Below, in pieces: positions 52,227-60,035 of a stretch of 64,000 nt of DNA (its first letter is position 1; every line of letters begins with the position of its first letter). Source of the DNA: RPRC01 sp034933285 (lineage in GTDB: Bacteria; Desulfobacterota; Desulfuromonadia; Geobacterales; Geobacteraceae); assembly GCA_034933285.1 (NCBI GenBank), contig JAYFNT010000008.1, positions 1 through 64,000 on the forward strand, in the 5' to 3' direction. A model generated the notes under the pieces. That model saw nothing but the letters and a program-made list of their open reading frames with translations. It did not search any database and had not been told where the DNA came from. The position numbers and the translations under genes are program-made.

Positions 52227-53041
52227 TACTCGTACATGCCTCCTGCTTCCTTTATCAGTCTGTCATAGCGGCTTTCAAGCATTTTTATGCGGTGCATATC
52301 CTCTTCAAAAATCATCTTGTAATAGTCCCGCTTGTTTTTCAGCCACATCAATTCGAAACCGACTGCCTTCAGGATCCCCTTTTCATAGTCATTGTTCAAC
52401 GCATCAGGGCATTTGAAAACGATTTTTCTGGTTTCATAACGGTCGACGCAACCCTCTGGCAGTTCCTTTATGAATGGCACGGTTTCCTTGGAAACCCCTC
52501 CACCGACGACACATTCCATGTTTCTCGATTTCGCTTTGCAGAAAAGATCCCGGGCAATCTCAAGAATTTCCGGTGAATTCACATATTCCCGTGTCTTGCC
52601 TATCGATCCGGTAAGATCCACACGCCCCAGGACGATTCCGTCAAGTTCATGGACCTCTTCGAGTTCAAGCATACGGTCAAAATTCCTGTATGCATCAATT
52701 GTCTCCAGATTAATCAGAAACTTGACTTGTTTGCGCTCCACCTCGGGAAAAGCCAGTTTCACGGCGCCCAGGTACTTTTTCAATGCATATGGAGTTTCAA
52801 CCATTGGTCCGACAACATGGCTGACCCCTATCACTCTCGCCTGATACATATCCAAGAGGGCTTCACAGCCACCAATCTTGACCGTGAGGTCCAATCCTGC
52901 CTTAGAAACGACCTCTTTCAGCCTCATGGCTTCTTCCAAACGGGTACCTTCCGCTTCGAATTCAGCCTTAACCCCTATTACATGAAAATTTTCACGCAAG
53001 TCAATCAATGCGTCAATCATTCTCATTTCAAGATCATTCAT
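52226..53041 (-). CDS. HpcH/HpaI-type aldolase (2-oxoacid aldolase family)
   Basis: ATG 53041 (MNDLEMRMIDALIDLRENFH) follows GGAGG. The 271-residue barrel has GPMVETPYALKKYL, the metal ligands Glu in FLINLETIDAYRN and Asp in GRVDLTGSIGK, and GGGVSKETV. Family members cleave or make 2-keto-3-deoxy acids from pyruvate and an aldehyde, or act as citramalyl lyases. Placed between a TPP enzyme and an SDR/cyclase pair, it may build a keto-deoxy acid that the cyclase uses. That is inference. Confidence 0.8.
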   Translation of the reverse strand: MNDLEMRMIDALIDLRENFHVIGVKAEFEAEGTRLEEAMRLKEVVSKAGLDLTVKIGGCEALLDMYQARVIGVSHVVGPMVETPYALKKYLGAVKLAFPEVERKQVKFLINLETIDAYRNFDRMLELEEVHELDGIVLGRVDLTGSIGKTREYVNSPEILEIARDLFCKAKSRNMECVVGGGVSKETVPFIKELPEGCVDRYETRKIVFKCPDALNNDYEKGILKAVGFELMWLKNKRDYYKMIFEEDMHRIKMLESRYDRLIKEAGGMYE

Positions 53042-53092
53042 CCTAACCCTCCGTTCCCTACGGTTTTTCAATTTCCGATTGCATAAAGCTAG

Positions 53093-54916
53093 TCACACTT
53101 TTTCTTTCAATTCCCATTCCTCTACCAGCATATTGTTTTTGAACTCCTCCCGGTCAAGAAACGGATACATGTCTTCAAGAGGTTTTGAAACAATGCGCCC
53201 ATCCGGCTTGCGCTCGGAGGAAAGCTTCGGTTCGAATTTATAATCGGCAGAAAGTCGCACATCGCAAACCACAGGCCCGGGAGTTTGGAGAATCCTGCCA
53301 ATCGCATCCTTGAGACCGCTGTGCCCGTCAATTATTTCCGTTGCAAGACCATATGCCTGCGCAACCTTCACAATGTCAGGAAAACTCACACCGCTTTCAG
53401 AGTCACAACCCACGTAACGGGCATCGAAAAAAGCCCCCTGCGTCTGCCTTATAGAAATGTAACCATTATTACTCAGCACAAAGAGTTTGATCGGCAGGTT
53501 ATGGTGCGCCACAGTCTGCAATTCCTGGATATTCATTTGCAGGCTTCCGTCACCGGCAATACATACGACGTCCTTCTTTCCGTTTGCGAAACAGGCGCCT
53601 ATCGCCGCAGGCAGATCGTACCCCATTGAAGCACATCCTGAATTCCAGAAAAACCTCTGGTTTTCTTTTACCTTGCCTGCCTGAAAAAGGACGACGCATG
53701 CGGAACCGTTGCCTGCAACCACTACCGATTCCTGACCAAGCAAAGCAGTCAACTCCTCGATGAAATAGTACGGGTTGACCAAGCCTTTATCCATCCTGTG
53801 CGCATCCGTAACTGCAGGGTAGCGTTTTTTGCGTTCATGACACCATTCCAACCATTCCCGACATTCAGGAAGCGGTTCCGCCTTCAGCTGCTGCTTCAAT
53901 TCCCCGAGAAAGAGGCCGGCATCTGACTGAATTGCCAGATCAGGTCTGACAGTGGGCTTAGACAGCTCTGCTCGATCGATATCCACAATTATCTTGGTAG
54001 CCGACCGGGCAAACGAACCCCAATTATAGCTGACTTGCCTGATATTATTCCTGGATCCCACCGACAGAAGTAAATCCGCGTTCTGCAGGGCAAAATTTCC
54101 GGCGCGGTTACCGATCGTGCCGATTCTGCCGATATACAGCGGATGTTCCGTCGGTATCAGATCGATTCCGCAAAATGTGGACAGGACCGGTATCCCCATT
54201 TTCTCGACGGTTTCGAGAAAAAGGCCCTGTGCCCCGGCGAGCCGGATTCCCTGGCCGGCCAGGAAAACCGGTCTTTCAGCTTTACGAAGCAATTGCAGCA
54301 CCTCGGCAACCTTATCGTTCAGTTCCGGATCTGTGGATAGGGTCCGATCTTGGTCCGGGGCATATCCCTGCAGCGAACTTTCATCAATCAGCGCCCCCTG
54401 GACATCGAGGGGTATGTCGAGCCAAACCGGGCCTGGACGCCCGTGAGTAGCTAGATAGAGAGATTTTTCAAGCAGGAGGCGTATTTCTTCCGGTTCACTC
54501 ACAACACCGGCAAATTTGGTCACCGGGCGCACGATATCGACGATGTTGATTTCCTGATCCCCCAGCTGGCGCAGACCGATTTCTCTGCACCGCTCTATCG
54601 TTGTTTCCCGTTTCACCTGGCCGGAGAGGTAGAGCGCCGGAACTGAATCGAGCCATTGGCCTATCACGCCTGTAAGAGTATTCGTACCACCAGGACCGCT
54701 TGTAACGACAACGACTCCCGGTTTGCCTGAAGTGCGCGCATACCCTTCAGCACCTATGGCCGACGCCTGCTCATGATGATTGCAGATGAACTCGATCTCC
54801 CCGCATTTGCCGACCGAATCGTTCAAATGCATGGCGCCTCCGCCGGTGATCATGAAAACATGCTTGACACCATATTCGACGAGTCTTTTTACTATGTAAT
54901 CCGTTACCTTTATCAT
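53093..54916 (-). CDS. TPP-dependent acetolactate-synthase-like enzyme (sugar branching candidate)
   Basis: The ATG at 54916 (MIKVTDYIVKRLVEYGVKHV) has GGAG eight bases upstream. The 607-residue protein has the N-terminal Glu49 (ICNHHEQASAIGAEGYAR) that activates TPP, the TSGPGGTNTLTGV motif, and the TPP/Mg motif GDGSLQMNIQELQTVAHHN (about residue 455). In yersiniose synthesis YerE, an enzyme of this family, adds a two-carbon unit from pyruvate to C-4 of a CDP-3,6-dideoxy-4-keto hexose. RfbF, RfbG and RfbH encoded just upstream would supply that substrate. The link is inference, and a plain acetolactate or sulfopyruvate-type role is possible. Confidence 0.85.
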   Translation of the reverse strand: MIKVTDYIVKRLVEYGVKHVFMITGGGAMHLNDSVGKCGEIEFICNHHEQASAIGAEGYARTSGKPGVVVVTSGPGGTNTLTGVIGQWLDSVPALYLSGQVKRETTIERCREIGLRQLGDQEINIVDIVRPVTKFAGVVSEPEEIRLLLEKSLYLATHGRPGPVWLDIPLDVQGALIDESSLQGYAPDQDRTLSTDPELNDKVAEVLQLLRKAERPVFLAGQGIRLAGAQGLFLETVEKMGIPVLSTFCGIDLIPTEHPLYIGRIGTIGNRAGNFALQNADLLLSVGSRNNIRQVSYNWGSFARSATKIIVDIDRAELSKPTVRPDLAIQSDAGLFLGELKQQLKAEPLPECREWLEWCHERKKRYPAVTDAHRMDKGLVNPYYFIEELTALLGQESVVVAGNGSACVVLFQAGKVKENQRFFWNSGCASMGYDLPAAIGACFANGKKDVVCIAGDGSLQMNIQELQTVAHHNLPIKLFVLSNNGYISIRQTQGAFFDARYVGCDSESGVSFPDIVKVAQAYGLATEIIDGHSGLKDAIGRILQTPGPVVCDVRLSADYKFEPKLSSERKPDGRIVSKPLEDMYPFLDREEFKNNMLVEEWELKEKV

Positions 54917-55000
54917 GCTTGATACTCCAGAATCCTTATGCGCGACAAGTGACAATCTTGTTCACATATTGAATAGATGTCCGCCCCCCCCCGGACAAAG

Positions 55001-56050
55001 TCAGCCTGGAACGCTTCTCTTTTCATGCCACCGAATCGTACGCTGAAGTGCCTCTTCCAGGCCCACTCTTTCTTTCAACGACAATTCCTGTTTTGCCCTT
55101 CCTGTCGCCGGTACATATCTGGGAGCAGGGACACCTTCCACAATCTTCTCCGCTATGTGAACCGTTGGAGACGGCTGGAAACATCGTGCGACTGCCGCAG
55201 CCAGCTCAGAAATGCTGATACTCCGTTCTGAACCGACGTTATAAGGCTTGCAGCTCTCCCCCCGGAAGAAGAGCGTCCAAAGCCATTCAGTCATATCCGC
55301 CGCATAAAGATATGAACGATATGGAGCACCGTTCCCGAGTATCCGGATTGCCCTTCCCTGCAAACCGTCACGGATAAAATTACCGACAGCGAAATGGACA
55401 TCCAAGGGCAAATAGGGACCTACGAAAGCGAAACAGCGCGCAATTTTTGCCGCTATCCCGTATTTTTCCGCATAAACAGTACACAACAACTCGGCAATTC
55501 TCTTTCCTTCACCATAAGCTGATGTGGAGCTTACAGGGTCCGGGGCGCCGACATAGTCTTCAGGCATATTGGAAACTTCGGGCCTCTGCCTTCCATAGAC
55601 CGCTCCCGAGCTTGTGAGCAGGAATGTCCGGCACTGGCATTGACGGGCGAATTCCAGGGTGCGCCGCGTACCCTCCACAATGGTGTCCAGCATGAGCAAC
55701 GGATTCTCGACATTCATCTTTGCGCTTGCTTCTGTCGCCGCATGAATTACATGAGAGAAGGAGCCGCTCGGGAATACGAATGAACGCACATCACCCGTGT
55801 GAAAACGGAATGATTTGCTTGCCGCGAGGTGCGGAGCCTTGGCAAAAAATGCCTCAGGATTTCTCGTCAGGACATGCGCGCATGCCTTCAGGTCCAGTCT
55901 TTCGTTGGCCCGGGCAAAACTCTCCAGCAGCCAGGTACCTATGAAGCCCGTGCCACCTGTGATGAATATCCGCCCGCCGCGAATATCATCCCACAATTGT
56001 TCGGTATGCTCGAGGATCCGGTCCAAATCCTCTTTGAGGAGATTTTCCAT
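55001..56050 (-). CDS. NAD-dependent nucleotide-sugar epimerase/reductase
   Basis: ATG 56050 opens a 349-residue extended SDR: IFITGGTGFIGTWLLESFAR, LLTSSGAVYGRQRP and the catalytic SAYGEGKR (Tyr-x3-Lys). It is likely the 4-keto reductase or 2-epimerase that finishes the CDP-dideoxysugar after RfbH. The exact product cannot be read from sequence. The Glu-rich N-terminal extension before the Rossmann motif is about 40 residues long, more than usual. Confidence 0.87.
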   Translation of the reverse strand: MENLLKEDLDRILEHTEQLWDDIRGGRIFITGGTGFIGTWLLESFARANERLDLKACAHVLTRNPEAFFAKAPHLAASKSFRFHTGDVRSFVFPSGSFSHVIHAATEASAKMNVENPLLMLDTIVEGTRRTLEFARQCQCRTFLLTSSGAVYGRQRPEVSNMPEDYVGAPDPVSSTSAYGEGKRIAELLCTVYAEKYGIAAKIARCFAFVGPYLPLDVHFAVGNFIRDGLQGRAIRILGNGAPYRSYLYAADMTEWLWTLFFRGESCKPYNVGSERSISISELAAAVARCFQPSPTVHIAEKIVEGVPAPRYVPATGRAKQELSLKERVGLEEALQRTIRWHEKRSVPG

Positions 56051-56069
56051 GCGAAATGAAGCCTTTTTC

Positions 56070-57428
56070 CTACTTGCCGGATTTGCTGCAGAAGTCATGT
56101 ATCTGAAAAGAAATGAAATCCAGCATTTCCCTGGTCATTCCCGGATACACGCCGACCCAGAAGGTATCACGCATGATCCGGTCAGTGTTCCTAAGCTCCC
56201 CGATTACCCGGTATCCTTCCCCTGACCGGCGCATTTCGTCAAAACAGGGATGCTTGATCAGGTTCCCGGCAAAGAGCATCCTGGTCTGTATCCCTTTCGC
56301 TTCAAGATGGGCGACCAATTGCTCTCTGGTAAAACCGGCACACTCCCTTATCGTGAAGAGAAAGCCAAACCATGACGGATCGGTGTGCTCCGTCGGTTCG
56401 GGCAGGATGAAACAGCCAGCCAGGTCGTCCATCGCATCCCGCAAATATTTCCAGTTGCTCTTGCGTGCCGCGATGAAACCGGGCAGTTTTTCCAGTTGAG
56501 CGCATCCGATGGCTGCCTGCATATCGGTGACCTTAAGGTTGTATCCGAAATGGGAATAAACATATTTGTGGTCATATCCGTAAGGGAGTTCGCCGAATTG
56601 CTGCGTGAAACGATCCCCGCAGGTATTGTCGCGCCCGGATGCGCACCAGCAATCCCTTCCCCAGTCGCGAAAAGACTCAACAAGGCGTTTCAGGGTCGTG
56701 TCGCTGGTATAGACGGCACCTCCCTCCCCCATGGTCATGTGGTGCGGGGGATAGAAACTCGAGGTTCCCAGATGACCAACGGTCCCGGTAAAGATCATCT
56801 CGCCGTCATATTCATACCGCGATCCGAGAGCGTCGCAGTTGTCCTCAATCAACCATAAGCCATGCCGTTCACAGAATGCCTTGACAGATTGTATGTCGAA
56901 AGGATTGCCCAGCGTATGCGCGATCATGACTGCTTTGCTTTTTTCCGAAACAGCTTCTTCAAGCTGACCGCAGTCGATATTGTACGTGGGAAGTTCGATA
57001 TCGAGGAAAACCGGAACTGCCCCGTATTGTATGACCGGCGCGACCGTTGTGGGGAATCCGGCGGCAACGGTGATCACCTCGTCTCCGGGCTTTATGCATC
57101 TTTCTCCCAGCTTTGGCGAGGTAAGAGCCATGAACGCAAGGAGATTTGCCGAAGATCCGGAGTTGGTCAAGGAGCAATGCTCAACACCAAGAAATTTCGC
57201 AAATTTTTCCTCGAATTCCCCCGCATAGCGTCCGGTTGTAAGCCAGAAATCGAGAGAAGCATTCACCAGGTTCTCGATCTCCCGCTGATCAAATACCCTG
57301 CCTGCATAGGGGATACGCGAGCCAGGCTTGAAAGCTCTCGGCACACCATGGACCATTTCATAGTATTTTGCGGCAGCCTCAACGACATTTCCTCTAAGTT
57401 CCTGTTCCATCTTTGAAAAAGTGTCCAC
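56070..57428 (-). CDS. rfbH: CDP-4-keto-6-deoxy-D-glucose-3-dehydratase RfbH (E1)
   Basis: The 452-residue DegT/DnrJ-fold protein has His229 (FYPPHHMTMGEGG) where aminotransferases carry the PLP-binding Lys. It also has a cysteine set for a [2Fe-2S] cluster: Cys198 (IEDNCDALGS) and CWCASGRDNTC (Cys260, Cys262, Cys270). Both features mark the PMP-dependent C-3 dehydratase of 3,6-dideoxyhexose synthesis. The reaction needs an E3 iron-sulfur flavin reductase (RfbI/AscD), and no such gene is in the window. It lies between rfbG and the epimerase on the same strand. Confidence 0.94.
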   Translation of the reverse strand: MDTFSKMEQELRGNVVEAAAKYYEMVHGVPRAFKPGSRIPYAGRVFDQREIENLVNASLDFWLTTGRYAGEFEEKFAKFLGVEHCSLTNSGSSANLLAFMALTSPKLGERCIKPGDEVITVAAGFPTTVAPVIQYGAVPVFLDIELPTYNIDCGQLEEAVSEKSKAVMIAHTLGNPFDIQSVKAFCERHGLWLIEDNCDALGSRYEYDGEMIFTGTVGHLGTSSFYPPHHMTMGEGGAVYTSDTTLKRLVESFRDWGRDCWCASGRDNTCGDRFTQQFGELPYGYDHKYVYSHFGYNLKVTDMQAAIGCAQLEKLPGFIAARKSNWKYLRDAMDDLAGCFILPEPTEHTDPSWFGFLFTIRECAGFTREQLVAHLEAKGIQTRMLFAGNLIKHPCFDEMRRSGEGYRVIGELRNTDRIMRDTFWVGVYPGMTREMLDFISFQIHDFCSKSGK

Positions 57429-57462
57429 ATAATCTCCGTATGTAAATGAACGTTACAAGCCG

Positions 57463-58572
57463 CTAATGGCTTGCCGGCTGTTCCGAGCAGAATTCCTCTA
57501 TCTGCCGGAGTGAGATGTCTTTCATCTCTTTCCCGTCTTTATAAGCTTTTGTCCACTCGATGATCCTGTTGATGGCTCCATCCAGGTTCCAACGCGGGCG
57601 CCATCCAAGCTTCATTCTGGCCTTGGAACAGTCGAGCTTCAGATAATTGGCCTCGTGCGGATGGTTGCCTTTGTCCACCACAAATTCGGCGCCTTCGCCC
57701 CACCGGTCGCACATCGCTTTCACGATCCACTCGACCGGCTTTGCATCTTCGTCGGATGGTCCGAAATTCCAGCCATCGGCATACGCCGGCCCGTCCTCAT
57801 GCAACCGTTGCGCAAGCGTCAAATAACCTGACAGGGGTTCCAGGACATGTTGCCATGGCCTGATTGACGCAGGGTTTCGGACAATGATTTTTTCCTTTTT
57901 CAAAAGCGCCCGTACGCAGTCCGGAATAAGCCGGTCCACGGCCCAGTCACCACCACCAATGACATTCCCCGCCCTGGCCGATGCAATCCCGACACCATGC
58001 CGACCGTAATCACTGGCGTTGAAATAAGAGCTCCGATAAGCAGCGGTCACCAGTTCCGAGCATGCCTTGCTGTTTGAATAGGGATCGAATCCTCCGAAGG
58101 GCTCAGTTTCTCTGTATCCCCAGTACCATTCCTTGTTCTCGTAACACTTGTCAGTCGTCACATTGACGAACGATCTGACGCTTTTGCAGTGACGGACAGC
58201 CTCGAGAATATTTACGGTTCCCATTACATTAGTGGAATAGGTATCGACAGGTTCAGCGTACGAAACGCGCACCAGCGGCTGGGCAGCCATATGTATGACC
58301 ACCTCGGGCGACGCGGAATCAACGGCATCCTTCACCTGGGGCAGGTCACGTATGTCATTAATTATTGACGTCATCAAATCGTTGATGCCGCACATTTCAT
58401 ACATGTTAGGTCCTGGAAGCGGTTCAAGAGCATACCCTGTAACCTTTGCGCCCAGTGCATGCAGCCAGAGACACAGCCAGGACCCCTTGAAGCCTGTATG
58501 GCCGGTCACGAAAACTCTTTTGCCGCGCCAGAACGCATGAGCATATTCGTTAAACGTCATCTGCATTGACAT
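57463..58572 (-). CDS. rfbG: CDP-glucose 4,6-dehydratase
   Basis: The ATG at 58572 shares a base with the rfbF stop (TGATG). The 369-residue enzyme has VFVTGHTGFKGSWLCLWL (the GHTGFKGSW motif of CDP-glucose dehydratases), HMAAQPLVRVSY, VTTDKCYENKEW and YSNSKACSELV with the catalytic Tyr-x3-Lys. It makes CDP-4-keto-6-deoxyglucose for RfbH. Alternative ATGs lie at 58566 and 58560. Confidence 0.95.
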   Translation of the reverse strand: MSMQMTFNEYAHAFWRGKRVFVTGHTGFKGSWLCLWLHALGAKVTGYALEPLPGPNMYEMCGINDLMTSIINDIRDLPQVKDAVDSASPEVVIHMAAQPLVRVSYAEPVDTYSTNVMGTVNILEAVRHCKSVRSFVNVTTDKCYENKEWYWGYRETEPFGGFDPYSNSKACSELVTAAYRSSYFNASDYGRHGVGIASARAGNVIGGGDWAVDRLIPDCVRALLKKEKIIVRNPASIRPWQHVLEPLSGYLTLAQRLHEDGPAYADGWNFGPSDEDAKPVEWIVKAMCDRWGEGAEFVVDKGNHPHEANYLKLDCSKARMKLGWRPRWNLDGAINRIIEWTKAYKDGKEMKDISLRQIEEFCSEQPASH

Positions 58573-59345
58573 CACCACGATTTCCAGGGAGCTTTTCCCG
58601 ATTTCCAGAGGTCATCCAGTTGATTCTTGTCACGCAGCGTATCCATCGGCTGCCAGAATCCCGAGTGTTTGTACGCAACGAGCTGACCATCCCTTGCCAG
58701 GTTCTCCAGCGGCTCTTTTTCAAGAAGTGTACTGTCACCTTCAATATAATCGAACACTGCCGGCTCCATCACGAAAAAGCCTGCATTAATCCAGGCCCCA
58801 TCACCTTTCGGCTTTTCCTGGAATCCTGACACATTTCCGTCCGGTTTGATGTCCAAAGCGCCGAATCTTCCGCCGGGCTGTGTAGACGTGATCGTCGCCA
58901 GTTTACCTTGAGCCTGATGGAATCTGACCAGTTCCTGAATGTTTACGTTGCTGACACCGTCTCCATAGGTCAGCATGAAAGTTTCATCTCCAACATATTC
59001 CCTTATCCGCTTGACTCTGCCACCGGTCATGGTTGCTATTCCCGTATCAACGAGCGTCACCCTCCACGGCTCGGCGTTATGCTGATGAATGATTCTCTCA
59101 TTACTGTTCCTGAAATCGAATGTTATGTCTGACTCATGCAAAAAATAATGAGCGAAATATTCTTTGATGCAGTATCCTTTATAACCCAAGCATATGATGA
59201 AGTCGTTGAATCCGTAATGGGAATAAATTTTCATAATATGCCAAAGGATCGGCTTCTCGCCGATTTCAACCATTGGTTTCGGTTTCAGATGTGACTCTTC
59301 ACTGATTCGCGTTCCAAATCCACCAGCAAGAATAACGGTTTTCAT
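58572..59345 (-). CDS. rfbF: Glucose-1-phosphate cytidylyltransferase
   Basis: The 257-residue protein has the nucleotidyltransferase start TVILAGGFGTRISEESHLKPKPM, HIMKIYSHYGFNDFIICLGYKG, MLTYGDGVSNVN and GFWQPMDTLRDK, all typical of RfbF. It makes CDP-glucose from CTP and glucose-1-phosphate, the first step of CDP-dideoxysugar synthesis. GGAG is seven bases before the ATG, and it is the first gene of the minus-strand sugar operon. Confidence 0.96.
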   Translation of the reverse strand: MKTVILAGGFGTRISEESHLKPKPMVEIGEKPILWHIMKIYSHYGFNDFIICLGYKGYCIKEYFAHYFLHESDITFDFRNSNERIIHQHNAEPWRVTLVDTGIATMTGGRVKRIREYVGDETFMLTYGDGVSNVNIQELVRFHQAQGKLATITSTQPGGRFGALDIKPDGNVSGFQEKPKGDGAWINAGFFVMEPAVFDYIEGDSTLLEKEPLENLARDGQLVAYKHSGFWQPMDTLRDKNQLDDLWKSGKAPWKSW

Positions 59346-60035
59346 AGCAAAGCTCCAGCCTTAATTGTTTTTATGTGTTACAAGATGTTTTTCATCATTC
59401 CTTGTATCTGTATCCATTTTTGTCTCTAGATGATCGTTCTCTCCTACTTCTATTTCAAGCCAAAGTATCAAATGGCATATATCTTCATTGAAAATGACAG
59501 CTTGATTTACAGGTGGTGTCGCTAAGGTAATTTGCTACAGGAAATGATGTCTACAGTTGTGCCGTGGAATCATCATATCAATCCAGGCATTTCCGATCAC
59601 GAATTATCCGGATATTTCCTTATTCTTTGTCCTATTGCACTTCCTGCATCATCGACTCAACTATTATCCTTCATCTTAAGGCCATTCTTCCGTCAATAAT
59701 CAGACGAGACTAATGTCGTCGGATATTATCACACTACTTGCCAAGTAATCAAGCCGTCTAATTTTTGTAATGCCTGAACCATTCGATGTACCAATAATTC
59801 CGGGCATCTGTCTTAGGATTTAATTCAGAAAGGAGATGCCAAGAATTCAGCAGAAATGATGGCCACACAGGTCCCATCCAGGATCAGTCGCCCATGGAAA
59901 TTGGCAAGATACAACATGGCATCTCTTCATCAATCGCATTTATATTCAGCACTTTGTTACACCAGGTATTATGATGGTGATTATTTCAAATCATCAGCAT
60001 TGAACCAATGTCGGCCATGTTTTCATATCATTTTT
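59346..60035. other. A+T-rich gap upstream of rfbF, with a possible decayed gene
   Basis: These 690 bp hold no intact gene I trust. The rfbF promoter should lie in the part next to 59346. The right half contains a minus-strand frame with protein-like composition but internal stops (entry at 59758-59979). Confidence 0.5.
59758..59979 (-). pseudogene. Possible decayed gene remnant
   Basis: On the minus strand, 73 codons from about 59979 to the TAG at 59758-59760 are open apart from one TGA at 59884-59886. The readable part includes SWMGPVWPSFLLNSWHLL then NPKTDARNYWYIEWFRHYKN, aromatic-rich like a sugar-enzyme C-terminus, but I do not recognise the family. A different frame just upstream reads HWFNADDLK, which fits frameshift decay. 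This could also be chance in A+T-rich DNA. Confidence 0.3.
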
